This document shows, piece by piece, positions 8,864 through 18,100 of a DNA stretch of 64,000 nt. Each line of letters starts with the position of its first letter. Within the stretch, counting starts at the first letter, position 1. The notes under the pieces were generated by a model. That model was not told the DNA's origin. It did not search any database and saw nothing but the letters and a program-made list of their open reading frames with translations. Made by a program: the position numbers and the translations under genes. Source of the DNA: Microterricola viridarii (GTDB taxonomy: Bacteria > Actinomycetota > Actinomycetes > Actinomycetales > Microbacteriaceae); the NCBI RefSeq assembly GCF_001542775.1, contig NZ_CP014145.1, positions 124,001 through 188,000 on the forward strand, in the 5' to 3' direction.

Positions 8864-9805
8864 ATGGCCCGCTTCATCACACAACGCCTTCTCTTCGGCA
8901 TGCTGACGATCCTCGTTGTCTCCGTCGTCGCGTTCCTGCTCGTCCGACTCATGCCCGGCAGCCCGGGAACGATCGTGCTCGGCATCGGGGCGAGCGAGGA
9001 CGAGATCGCGGCCTACAACGCCTCGATCGGGTGGAACGATCCGCTCGCCCTGCAATACCTGGCCTGGCTCGGCGAGGCCGTGCGCGGCAACTTCGGCGTG
9101 AGCCTGATCGACGGGCGCGACATCAACGCCGACATCACCGCACGCCTGCCCGTGACCTTCAGCATCGCCCTCCTCGGCACCGCGGTGAGCGCCATTCTCG
9201 GCGTCGCCCTCGGGGTCATCGCCGCGGTGCGCGGCGGACTGGTCGAGAAGGCCGTCAACGCATTCTCGGCCCTCGGAGCAGCCATCCCCGGGTTCTGGAT
9301 CGGCATCGTCTTCGTCTTCCTGTTCTCGGTGCAGACGGGATGGCTCCCAGCCACCGGCTTCGTCCCACTCGAGGACGACCCGGCGCTGTGGGCGCAGTCA
9401 CTGGTCCTCCCCGTTGCCACCCTCGCTCTGGGCGGCGCGGCCTTCATCGCCCGCCAGACCAGGGCATCGATGCTGGATGCACTGACGCAGGACCACGTTC
9501 GCACGCTGCGGGCGACCGCGATGCCCGAATGGCGCATCCGGTACGTGCACGCCCTGCGCTACGCCAGCCTGCCGATCGTGGCGGGGATCGGCCTGCAGTT
9601 CATCGCCCTGTTCGGCGGCTCGGTCATCATCGAGCAGATCTTCGCGATGCCGGGCCTCGGCCAGTCCATCCAGGGCGCCGCGGCGTCCAACGACGGGCCG
9701 CTCGTGCTCGGAATCGTCGTGACCACGACCATCGTCGTCGTCATCGTCAACCTCCTCCTGGAGCTCTCCAACCGATTCCTCGACCCCAAGCTGAGGACCT
9801 CATGA
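8864..9805 (+). CDS. ABC importer permease, DppB/OppB type
   Basis: A 313-residue inner-membrane permease with about six membrane segments, the first at residues 9-30. It has the DppB-type N-terminal MARFITQRLLFGMLTILVVS and the coupling region typical of the family (ALTQDHVRTLRATAMPEWRIRYVHALRYA). GGAGG lies 5 bases before ATG 8864. It overlaps the next gene by ATGA. It pairs with the DppC half of the following fusion protein to form the translocation channel. Confidence 0.93.
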   Translation: MARFITQRLLFGMLTILVVSVVAFLLVRLMPGSPGTIVLGIGASEDEIAAYNASIGWNDPLALQYLAWLGEAVRGNFGVSLIDGRDINADITARLPVTFSIALLGTAVSAILGVALGVIAAVRGGLVEKAVNAFSALGAAIPGFWIGIVFVFLFSVQTGWLPATGFVPLEDDPALWAQSLVLPVATLALGGAAFIARQTRASMLDALTQDHVRTLRATAMPEWRIRYVHALRYASLPIVAGIGLQFIALFGGSVIIEQIFAMPGLGQSIQGAAASNDGPLVLGIVVTTTIVVVIVNLLLELSNRFLDPKLRTS

Positions 9806-11799
9806 CCCGTCACCCCGACTCGACCGTCGCCATCGCCACCGCACCACCGCGCACGGCGCGCCCCTCGCGCTGGCGCGCCATCCGACAGTCCCTGGCGAAG
9901 CCGGGGGCGATCTTCGGAATCAGTTGGCTCCTGCTCGTCGTCATCGCCTCGTTCACGGCTTCGCTCTGGGCGCCCTACGGGCCGAACGACCAGACCGGCA
10001 GTGCACCGCTGGCCGGCCCGAGTGCCGCGCACTGGCTCGGCACCGACGACCTCGGTCGCGACATGCTCACCCGCATCTTCACGGCGGGCGCCGACGCGAT
10101 CTCGACCTCGGCGCTCGCCGCGGTCGTGGCCCTCTCCGTGGCCATCCCGCTCGCGTTGTGGGCCGCCGCGCGCGGCGGGCGCACCGAGACGCTGATCAAC
10201 CGGGTGACCGAGATCGCGATGTCGATCCCGGTCATCATCGTGATGCTGACGGTTGTGGGAATCGTCGGCACGAACCTGCCGCTCATCATGATCATCCTCG
10301 GCGTGCTGATTGCCACCGGCATGTACCGTGTGCTGCTCGGCCAGGCCAAGTCGCTGCAATCCCAGCTCTATGTCGATGCGGCCTTCGTCGACGGGCTCAC
10401 CACGCCGCGGGTGAGCGTCCGTCACGTGCTGCCGGGGCTGACCACGACGATCATGGTGCAGTTCGCCCTGGTCTTCTCCATCGGCCTCGCCATCCAGACC
10501 GGGCTCGCCTTCATCGGCTTCGGCCCGCCCGTTCCCGCCCCCAGCTGGGGCGGGATGATCCAGAATGCCTCCACGCACATCTACGACGCGCCGTGGCTGA
10601 TGGTGCCGACCGGCGTCGTGCTCATTCTCACGGTGCTCGCCGCGAACTCGATCGGCGACGCCCTCTCCGGGCCCCGCGAGAAGGCTCCGGCACGCCCCCG
10701 GGCGCGGAGGCGTGCAGCAGCCAACGGCACGGTGTCACGCCCCGTCGCCGTGCCGCCCGCGAGCGATTCCGCCCTCGTCGTGCAGTCCCTGCACATCGGG
10801 CTGGATGACGGGACCACCCTCGTCAGCGACGTCTCCTTCGCGGTCGGCAGCGGGCGGGTGCTCGGGCTCGTCGGGGAGTCCGGCTGCGGCAAGACCCTCA
10901 CGTCGCTCTCGCTCATCGGCCTGCTGCCGGATGCCGTGTCGACGACATCCGGATCGATCTGGTGGAAGGGCACGGACATCGCGGCCCTCAGCGAGGCCGA
11001 GCTGTTCCGCGTGCGTGGACGGGAGATCGCGTTCATCGCGCAGGAACCCATGCGGGCGCTCGACCCGATGTTCTCGATCGCCACCCAGCTGCAAGGCGCG
11101 GTGCAACGCCTCCGCGGCGTCTCTGCCCGTGCGGCGAAAACGGTGGCCACCGAGCTGCTCGAACAGGTCGGGATCGTCGATGCGCCGCGGGTTCTGCGTT
11201 CGTACCCGCACGAGATCTCGGGCGGGATGGCGCAGCGCGTCGCCATCGCCCTGGCGTTGGCCGGCCGGCCCCAGCTGCTCATCGCCGATGAGCCGACCAC
11301 CTCGCTCGACGTCACGGTTCAGGCGGAGATCCTCTCCCTGCTGCGCCAGATCATCGCGGATGAGGGAATGACCATGGTGATGGTCACCCATGACCTCGGC
11401 GTCGTCGCCGACATCTGCGACGAGGTCGCCGTGATGTACGCCGGTCAGATCGTCGAGTCCGGGCCGGTGGAATCCGTGCTGTTGGCCCCGGCGCACCCAT
11501 ACACCCAGGCCCTGCTCGGCGCCGATCCGCATGCACGCGAACATGCCGACAACTCGGGGCGCCTCGTGTCGATTCCCGGGCAGGTTCCGCAGCCGCGCGA
11601 CTGGCCCACCTCGTGTCGCTTCGCGCAACGGTGCGACTTCGCCACGACCGCCTGCTCCGTGCCGGTCCCGCTCACCGGGCGGCCGACGGGCCAAGGGCTC
11701 ACCCGCTGCATCCGCGCAGAGGACCTCTTCCTGCGCCCCTCCTCCGAAGCACCTCCGGCGGCACAGCCCGCCCCGACGACAGCGCAGGTCGACGCATGA
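9802..11799 (+). CDS. ABC importer permease-ATPase fusion (DppC-DppD)
   Basis: A 665-residue single chain joining two subunits that are usually separate. Residues about 1-290 form the DppC-type permease with APYGPNDQTG, GTDDLGRDMLTRIF and LAFIGFGPPVPAPSWGGMI. A basic linker of about 30 residues follows. The ATPase then has Walker A GESGCGKT at about 359-366, the signature ISGGMAQ near 472 and Walker B LLIADEPTTSLD near 492-503, and ends with the Cys-rich oligopeptide-transporter tail (SCRFAQRCDFA). ATG 9802 overlaps the upstream stop, and ATGA couples it to the second ATPase. The frame is continuous, with no sign of a sequencing error. Similar fusions occur in other actinobacteria. Confidence 0.92.
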   Translation: MTRHPDSTVAIATAPPRTARPSRWRAIRQSLAKPGAIFGISWLLLVVIASFTASLWAPYGPNDQTGSAPLAGPSAAHWLGTDDLGRDMLTRIFTAGADAISTSALAAVVALSVAIPLALWAAARGGRTETLINRVTEIAMSIPVIIVMLTVVGIVGTNLPLIMIILGVLIATGMYRVLLGQAKSLQSQLYVDAAFVDGLTTPRVSVRHVLPGLTTTIMVQFALVFSIGLAIQTGLAFIGFGPPVPAPSWGGMIQNASTHIYDAPWLMVPTGVVLILTVLAANSIGDALSGPREKAPARPRARRRAAANGTVSRPVAVPPASDSALVVQSLHIGLDDGTTLVSDVSFAVGSGRVLGLVGESGCGKTLTSLSLIGLLPDAVSTTSGSIWWKGTDIAALSEAELFRVRGREIAFIAQEPMRALDPMFSIATQLQGAVQRLRGVSARAAKTVATELLEQVGIVDAPRVLRSYPHEISGGMAQRVAIALALAGRPQLLIADEPTTSLDVTVQAEILSLLRQIIADEGMTMVMVTHDLGVVADICDEVAVMYAGQIVESGPVESVLLAPAHPYTQALLGADPHAREHADNSGRLVSIPGQVPQPRDWPTSCRFAQRCDFATTACSVPVPLTGRPTGQGLTRCIRAEDLFLRPSSEAPPAAQPAPTTAQVDA

Positions 11800-12797
11800 C
11801 CCTCCTCACCCCGCAGACGTCACCGACGGATGCCGCAGAACGCCCGGTCCTCGAGGTCGAGAACCTCGTAATCCGCTATGGCCGTCCGAGCCGTCGGCCG
11901 AGCGGTGCCCCCGCGGTGGACGGTGTGAGCTTCTCGATCGCACCCGGCGAGACCCTCGGGCTGGTCGGTGAGTCCGGTTCGGGCAAGACGACCATCGGCA
12001 AGGCCATTCTCGGCCTGCAGCCGGTCACCTCCGGCACCATCCGCTTCGAGGGCGAGCAGATCAACGGGCTGAAGCCGAGGGGGCGACGGGTTCTCTCGAG
12101 CCGCCTGCGCGCGGTCTTCCAAGACCCGTACTCCTCGCTCAATCCACGGCTGTCGATCGGTGACTCGCTCTCCGAGCCGCTGCTGGTGAGCGGGGTACGA
12201 CGGGACGAGGCGCGTGCGCGGGCAGAGGAGATGCTCGAGCAGGTCGGTCTTCCGCGCGACGCCGTCAACCGGATGCCGCGGCAATTCTCCGGCGGCCAAC
12301 GCCAGCGCATCGCGGTGGCCCGCGCGCTCATCACCCGGCCCAGCCTCGTGGTCTGCGATGAGCCGGTGAGCGCACTCGACCTCTCCACCCAGGCCCAGGT
12401 GCTCAACCTGCTGGCCGATCTGCGGGATGACCTCGGGCTCAGCTACCTGTTCATCGCCCACGACATGGCCGTGGTGCGCATGCTGGCACAGCGCGTCATC
12501 GTGCTCTACCGCGGGCAGGTCATGGAGGAAGGCCAGACGACCGCCGTGATGGGGCAACCGCAGCACCCATTCACCCAGGCCCTGCTGGCCGCATCGCCCG
12601 TGCCCAACCCGATCGAGCAGGCCGAACGCCGGCGGCTGCGGGAGTCGCGGCTCGTCAGTGGATCCTCCGCCGCCTCGGCCTCGCACACCGGATGCCCGTT
12701 TGCCGCGCGCTGCCCGATGGCGACAGAGCTGTGCCGCACCGAACGACCAGCCCTGCGCCTGACACCGGTCTCGCAGGCCGCCTGCCACTACGTCTGA
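11796..12797 (+). CDS. ABC importer ATPase, DppF/OppF type
   Basis: A 333-residue cytoplasmic ATPase with Walker A GESGSGKT at about residue 58, signature FSGGQRQR near 164, Walker B VVCDEPVSALD near 184-194 and the OppF tail with Cys motif (GCPFAARCPMATELC). ATG 11796 overlaps the stop of the fusion gene. It completes the importer: one lipoprotein, one free permease, one permease-ATPase fusion and this second ATPase. It is followed after 23 bases by the second rhamnosidase, so transporter and enzyme are likely on one mRNA. Confidence 0.93.
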   Translation: MTLLTPQTSPTDAAERPVLEVENLVIRYGRPSRRPSGAPAVDGVSFSIAPGETLGLVGESGSGKTTIGKAILGLQPVTSGTIRFEGEQINGLKPRGRRVLSSRLRAVFQDPYSSLNPRLSIGDSLSEPLLVSGVRRDEARARAEEMLEQVGLPRDAVNRMPRQFSGGQRQRIAVARALITRPSLVVCDEPVSALDLSTQAQVLNLLADLRDDLGLSYLFIAHDMAVVRMLAQRVIVLYRGQVMEEGQTTAVMGQPQHPFTQALLAASPVPNPIEQAERRRLRESRLVSGSSAASASHTGCPFAARCPMATELCRTERPALRLTPVSQAACHYV

Positions 12798-12820
12798 ACC
12801 CGCACCGCCGAGGAGAATTC

Positions 12821-15646
12821 GTGACACCCACCAGCTCAACCACCATCGACACGCTGCACGCCGATCGCAGCCCGGGCAGCGATTTCGTGGGCGCCGAGCG
12901 CCCGCGCCTCTCGTGGACGGTGCAGACGGCCGTCGGAGAGTGGGCGCAGCAGAGCGTCGAGCTGGAGCTGACGCGCGGCGAGGACGTCAGCGTGCTCACG
13001 CTCTCCGGCTCGGAGTCGCATCTCGTCGACTGGCCGTTCGACCCGATCCGCCCGCGCGAGGCGGTCACCGTACGGGTGCGCGTCACCGGCAGCGACGACG
13101 CCACGACGCCGTGGAGCGCAGCGCGCACCCTCGTCGGCGGGCAGCTCGGCGTCGACGAATGGCGCGCCCGGATGATCGGGGCGGCGGATGCCGCGGAGCC
13201 GGCCACCCCGTTTCTCGCCCGCCGCACGGTCACCGTGCGCGGCCCGATCGCCAGGGCCACCCTCTACGCGGTGGGCCACGGCGTCTACCAGGCGGCCGTG
13301 AACGGCGTGGACGTGGACGACCACGTGCTGAAGCCCGGCTGGACCAGCTACGACAAGCGCTTGACCCACGAGACCACCGACGTCACCGCGCTCCTGCGGG
13401 CCGGCGAAAACACCCTGAGCGTGCGGGTGGCCGCCGGCTGGTACGCGGAGCGGCTGCGGCTGTTCGGGCCGCCGACGGCCTTCTACGGCGAGCAGCCGGC
13501 GTTCGCCGCGCAGCTGGTCATCGACTACGTCGACGGCGAGAGCGAGGCCGTCATCACCGACGAGTCCTGGCAGGCCAGCCTGGACGGGCCGACCCGCGTC
13601 AGCGGAATCTACGGGGGAGAGCACGTCGACTCCCGGCGATCGGCCGCATCCGAATCAGAACTCGGCTGGAACCCGGTGCGCGTGGACGGCCAGACGATCG
13701 TGCCGCGGATGAGCACCCAGCCGCCGGTTCGCGCGATCGAGGAGCTCCCCGTGCAGCGGGTCATTACCTCTCCGAGCGGCGCCACGATCCTCGACTTCGG
13801 CCAGAACCTCGTCGGTGTGCTGCGGGTGCGGGTCGACGGCCCCGCCGGCGGCGTGCTCACGCTGCGGCACGCCGAGGTGCTGGAGAACGGCGAACTGGGC
13901 ACACGCCCACTGCGTGAGGCGCGCGCCACCGATTCCCTCACCTTCGACGGCACGGGCGCACAGACCTGGCAGCCCGAGTTCACCTTTCACGGATTCCGCT
14001 ACGCGGAGGTGAGCGGCTGGCCAGGCGACTTCGACCCGGCCGACGTCGTGGCCGTCGTGCTGCACACCGACATGGAGCGCACCGGCTGGTTCGAGAGCTC
14101 CGATGCCACCCTCGACCGCTTCCACGAGAATGTGGTCTGGGGCATGCGCGGCAACTTCCTCTCCATACCCACTGACTGCCCGCAACGCAACGAGCGCCTC
14201 GGCTGGACGGGCGACATCGGCGTCTTCGGCCCGACCGCCAGTTACCTCTACGACTGCCGCTCGATGCTCGCATCCTGGCTGGAGGACCTCGCCCTCGAGC
14301 AGCGCGCCTCCCACGGCGTCGTTCCCTTCTTCGTGCCCTCCTACGACCCCGCGGTCTCGGCCGCCGCCGGATGGGGCGACGCGGCGACCGTCGTGCCGTG
14401 GGCGCTCTATGAGAGGTTCGGCGACGCCGGCGTGCTCGCCGAGCAGTACCAGAGCATGTCGTCGTGGGTGGACACCATCGCGGCCCTCGCCGGCGAGCGC
14501 CACCTCTGGGAGGGAGGCTTCCAATTCGGCGACTGGCTCGACCCGGACGCCCCACCAGAGAGCCCGGCGAAGGCGAAGGCCGACCCGGACATCGTCGCGA
14601 CCGCCTATCTCTGGCGCAGTTCCGACATCCTGGCCAGGGCCGCAGCCGTGCTCGGGCGCACCGCGGACGCCACCCGCTACCGGGCGCTCGCCGACCGGGT
14701 TCGCACGGCCTTCCTGCGGGAGTATGCGACGGACGCCGGTCGGCTCGTCTCAGACTCCGCGACACCATACGGCCTGGCGATCGTGTTCGGCCTGGCCAGG
14801 GACGACGCGCAACGGCAGCAGTTCGGCGATCGCCTCGCCGAACTCGTGCGCTCCTCCGGCTACCTGATCAGCACCGGCTTCCTGGGCACGCCGCTGATCA
14901 CCGACGCGCTGAGCAGCACCGGGCACCACGACGCTGCCGCTCGGCTCATGTTCCAGACGCGGTGCCCCTCCTGGCTCTACCAGGTGAATATGGGGGCGAC
15001 GACGGTCTGGGAACGTTGGGACAGCATGCTCGAGGACGGCTCGATCAACCCGGGCCAGATGACCAGCTTCAACCACTACTCACTGGGCTCCGTCGCCGAC
15101 TGGATGCACCGCGAGCTCGGCGGGCTCTCGCCTGTCGAGCCCGGCTACCGTCGGATGCGCATCGCGCCGCGGCCGGTCGCCCAGTTGCAGCACGCCCGCA
15201 CCGAGCACGAGACCCCCTACGGGCGGGCGGCATCCGGCTGGGAGCGCACACCGACCGGACTCATCGTGACCGCGATCGTTCCACCGAACACGCGTGCCGA
15301 GGTGCTGCTGCCCGGCTCGCTGTCGCCGTTCGAGGTCGGCTCTGGGCGCCACGAGTGGCGGCTGACCGGCGATGGCCCCGCACCGGAACCGGTGGAGCGG
15401 GAGCTCGGCGCCGATACCGCGCTGGCGACGATCATCGATGACGAGCACGCATTCGCCGCCATCATCGACGCCATCGAATCGGTCGATGCCGGGCGGGCGC
15501 GGGCCTTCCACCGGGGCACGAAGTGGCGCACCGACACGAGCCTCGGCGACGTCTCCTTCTTCTTGCAGGGTGCGGTTGGGCAACGGGTGGCGGATGCCAT
15601 CGCCCGCGTCAACGCGGCACGCGAACTCGAACGGCAGGCACGGTGA
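12821..15646 (+). CDS. Alpha-L-rhamnosidase, GH78 (second copy)
   Basis: A 941-residue cytoplasmic GH78 enzyme, longer than the first copy. It has an extra N-terminal fibronectin-like region (RPRLSWTVQT), the sugar-binding beta domain (MIGAADAAEPATPFLARR), and the barrel signature PTDCPQRNERLGWTGD with Asp452, Glu458 and Asp465. The last 90 residues after the usual end contain IIDDEHAFAAIIDAIESVDAGRARAF, a tail seen in some rhamnosidases. I chose GTG 12821 because AGGAG (12811-12815) sits 5 bases upstream. GTGA couples it to the GH43 gene. The two copies are divergent paralogs and may serve different linkages, for example 1,2 versus 1,6. Confidence 0.94.
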   Translation: MTPTSSTTIDTLHADRSPGSDFVGAERPRLSWTVQTAVGEWAQQSVELELTRGEDVSVLTLSGSESHLVDWPFDPIRPREAVTVRVRVTGSDDATTPWSAARTLVGGQLGVDEWRARMIGAADAAEPATPFLARRTVTVRGPIARATLYAVGHGVYQAAVNGVDVDDHVLKPGWTSYDKRLTHETTDVTALLRAGENTLSVRVAAGWYAERLRLFGPPTAFYGEQPAFAAQLVIDYVDGESEAVITDESWQASLDGPTRVSGIYGGEHVDSRRSAASESELGWNPVRVDGQTIVPRMSTQPPVRAIEELPVQRVITSPSGATILDFGQNLVGVLRVRVDGPAGGVLTLRHAEVLENGELGTRPLREARATDSLTFDGTGAQTWQPEFTFHGFRYAEVSGWPGDFDPADVVAVVLHTDMERTGWFESSDATLDRFHENVVWGMRGNFLSIPTDCPQRNERLGWTGDIGVFGPTASYLYDCRSMLASWLEDLALEQRASHGVVPFFVPSYDPAVSAAAGWGDAATVVPWALYERFGDAGVLAEQYQSMSSWVDTIAALAGERHLWEGGFQFGDWLDPDAPPESPAKAKADPDIVATAYLWRSSDILARAAAVLGRTADATRYRALADRVRTAFLREYATDAGRLVSDSATPYGLAIVFGLARDDAQRQQFGDRLAELVRSSGYLISTGFLGTPLITDALSSTGHHDAAARLMFQTRCPSWLYQVNMGATTVWERWDSMLEDGSINPGQMTSFNHYSLGSVADWMHRELGGLSPVEPGYRRMRIAPRPVAQLQHARTEHETPYGRAASGWERTPTGLIVTAIVPPNTRAEVLLPGSLSPFEVGSGRHEWRLTGDGPAPEPVERELGADTALATIIDDEHAFAAIIDAIESVDAGRARAFHRGTKWRTDTSLGDVSFFLQGAVGQRVADAIARVNAARELERQAR

Positions 15647-17100
15647 GCCTGCCGATCCTGCCCGGCTTCCACCCCGACCCCTCGATCTGCCGCGTCGGAG
15701 ACGACTACTACCTCGTCACCTCGAGCTTTGAGTACTTCCCCGGCGTGCCGATCTTCCACAGCACCGACCTGCTGAACTGGACCCAGATCGGCAATGTGCT
15801 CGACCGGCCGTCCCAGCTGCCGCTGACCGCGGAATCCGGCGGCATCTTCGCACCGACCCTGCGCTTCCACGACGGCCTCTTCTGGATGATCACCACCCAG
15901 ATCGACCGCGTTGCCGAGGGGCACCTGATCGTCACGGCCAGCGATCCGCGCGGCCCGTGGTCCGAACCGGTGTTCACAACGGGCACGGTCGGCATCGACC
16001 CCGACCTCGCCTGGGATGAAAACGGCGCCTGCCACCTGAGCTGGACGCGGTACTCGCCACAGGGCAGCGAGATCGTGCAGGCGCGGCTGGACCCGGCATC
16101 CGGAGCTCTGCTCTCCGAGCCGAGGCCGCTCTGGGCCGGCACCGGGCTGGCGCACGCAGAGGGGCCGCACCTCTACCGGCGCGGCGACTGGTGGTACCTG
16201 CTCATCGCCGAGGGCGGCACAGAGCGCGGCCACGCCGTGTCGATCGCCCGCTCGCGTTCCATCGACGGGCCGTTCGAGTCGAACCCGGCCAATCCGATCC
16301 TTTCCCACCGCAGCACCGATCACCCCGTACAGAACACCGGCCACGCCGACCTCGTCGAGCTGCCGAACGGGGACTGGGCGATGGTCTACCTCGGTGTGCG
16401 CCCGCGCGGCATGACCCCGGGCTTCCACGTGAACGGTCGGGAGACGTTCCTGGCCAGCATCGACTGGGCCGAGGACTGGCCCGTCGTCGACGAGTCGCGC
16501 TATCTGGTCCCGCCCGGCGTCACGGACTTCGTCGATCTATTCGAGGCCGCGGAGCCGGACCCGCGCTGGATATCGCCCGGCGGCCCGGCCGGGGCGTTCC
16601 TCACGCGGGGCGTGGGCGGCGGAGTGACGGTGCCGCCGCTCCGCGAGGCGCCCGACGGGTTCCTCGGCGTGCGCACCCGCGACACCCGCTGGCAGGCCGA
16701 GCTCACCATCACCGCCGGCGACGCCGCCCTCGTGCTGCGACTCGACGCGGCCCACCTGGTGCGGGTTGAGACGGACGCCGGCTGCATCCGTGCCTCAGCC
16801 CGCATCGGCGGCCTCGACATCCCGCTCGGGCAGGCGGAGCGGCCCGCGGAGGGCGTCATCCTCGCCATCCGGGCCGACGACGCCCCGGCGGGTATCGGTG
16901 TGCGCAGCGGCCCAGACATCCTGCGCCTCGGCGTGGTGCGGGCCGGCGTCTTCGCCGAGCTGGCGAGCCTGGACGGTCGGTACGTCTCCACCGAGGTCGC
17001 CGGTGGATTCACCGGCCGCGTCATCGGTTTCTCGGCCGCAGAACGCGGCGGCACGATCAGCACCTTCGCCACCCACCGAATCGAAGAGGACGACGCATGA
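15643..17100 (+). CDS. Glycoside hydrolase family 43 (beta-xylosidase/arabinofuranosidase type)
   Basis: A 485-residue five-bladed propeller enzyme with a C-terminal beta-sandwich. The opening PILPGFHPDPSICRVGDDYY is typical of GH43 beta-xylosidases. The three catalytic acids are visible: Asp12 (HPDPS), Asp119 (GIDPD) and Glu173 (HAEGPH). The start is GTG 15643, overlapping the rhamnosidase stop. No signal peptide. It would take xylose or arabinose from imported glycosides after or before rhamnose removal. It overlaps the next esterase by ATGA, so it is fully inside the transporter operon. Confidence 0.92.
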   Translation: MSLPILPGFHPDPSICRVGDDYYLVTSSFEYFPGVPIFHSTDLLNWTQIGNVLDRPSQLPLTAESGGIFAPTLRFHDGLFWMITTQIDRVAEGHLIVTASDPRGPWSEPVFTTGTVGIDPDLAWDENGACHLSWTRYSPQGSEIVQARLDPASGALLSEPRPLWAGTGLAHAEGPHLYRRGDWWYLLIAEGGTERGHAVSIARSRSIDGPFESNPANPILSHRSTDHPVQNTGHADLVELPNGDWAMVYLGVRPRGMTPGFHVNGRETFLASIDWAEDWPVVDESRYLVPPGVTDFVDLFEAAEPDPRWISPGGPAGAFLTRGVGGGVTVPPLREAPDGFLGVRTRDTRWQAELTITAGDAALVLRLDAAHLVRVETDAGCIRASARIGGLDIPLGQAERPAEGVILAIRADDAPAGIGVRSGPDILRLGVVRAGVFAELASLDGRYVSTEVAGGFTGRVIGFSAAERGGTISTFATHRIEEDDA

Positions 17101-18044
17101 GCATCATCACCATTCCCGACACCGGCTACGTCTTCCCGTCGTTCCGCCCGCCGGTCTCCGCCGGCCGTTCGCCGGTGCCCGCCGGAACGAGCGCCCATCT
17201 CGGCTTGAGCTACGCGCTGCTGGAGGGGTATCGCGAGTTGGGCCTTGACCTGTACGTTCCGACGGATCGCCCCGGCCCGGTTCCCTGCGTCATCTGGATC
17301 CACGGCGGGGCCTGGCTGAGTGGCGACCGGCGCTACTTCCCCGACATCTGGCCGGAGGGGATCGTGTTCGACGGGCTCATCGCGCGCGGCTATGCCGTCG
17401 CGACGATCGACTATCGGCATGCCAGGGAGGCGTCGTTCCCGGCCCAGCTGCACGACGCCAAGGCCGCCGTGCGCTACCTCCGGCATTTTGCGGGGGAGCT
17501 CGGCATCGACCCGACACGGTTCGCCGTTTGGGGGGAATCGGCCGGTGGGCATCTCGCCGCCCTCGTCGGTCTGGTGTCTGGCCGGCCGGATCTGGAGGGC
17601 TCGGTCGGTGTTGCCGACGGCGACAGCGCCGTGTCGGCCGTCGTTGACTGGTACGGCGTCAGCGACGTGGCGACCATGCCCGCCTTCGCCGAGGCGGCCC
17701 TCCCGGATGCCGACCCCCACGCCGATGCCGAGGGTGCCTGGCACGGCGAGGAACCGATCGACGTCGTGCTCGCGGGAGTGGCAGACCGGGCGGCGGCCGA
17801 GCTGGACTTCTCTCCCGTGAACCACGTCACGGCCTCCGCCCCGCCCTTCCTCCTGGTGCACGGTGATGCCGACGGACTCGTGCCCATCGGGCAGAGCGTG
17901 CTCCTGCACGAGCGCATGCGCGCCGCGGGCGCTCCCGTCACCTTCCACGCCGTTCCGGGCGCGAACCACGTCTGGATCGGCGTGGACATGGAACCCCTCG
18001 TGACCGAGGCGCTCGACTTCCTCGATGGGGTGCTGGGCGGCTAG
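17097..18044 (+). CDS. Alpha/beta hydrolase (second locus esterase)
   Basis: A 315-residue cytoplasmic esterase of the same broad family as the first (BD-FAE/acetylxylan-esterase-like). It has HGGAW in IWIHGGAW, nucleophile elbow GESAGG with Ser148, DADGLVP for the acid and GANHVW for the base. ATG 17097 overlaps the GH43 stop. It closes the plus-strand operon (importer, GH78, GH43, esterase). Probable roles are deacylation of plant glycosides or hydrolysis of the depside made by a flavonol dioxygenase; neither is shown by sequence. Confidence 0.87.
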   Translation: MSIITIPDTGYVFPSFRPPVSAGRSPVPAGTSAHLGLSYALLEGYRELGLDLYVPTDRPGPVPCVIWIHGGAWLSGDRRYFPDIWPEGIVFDGLIARGYAVATIDYRHAREASFPAQLHDAKAAVRYLRHFAGELGIDPTRFAVWGESAGGHLAALVGLVSGRPDLEGSVGVADGDSAVSAVVDWYGVSDVATMPAFAEAALPDADPHADAEGAWHGEEPIDVVLAGVADRAAAELDFSPVNHVTASAPPFLLVHGDADGLVPIGQSVLLHERMRAAGAPVTFHAVPGANHVWIGVDMEPLVTEALDFLDGVLGG

Positions 18045-18100
18045 GAAACCCAGGGCTCCCGGCCCAGCACCCGCATCGACGGCGGAGTCCGCCCGGCGCG

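Noticed and set aside
18045..18100. Terminator between the second esterase and the small GH43 gene
   Set aside because: No stem longer than a few bases could be drawn.
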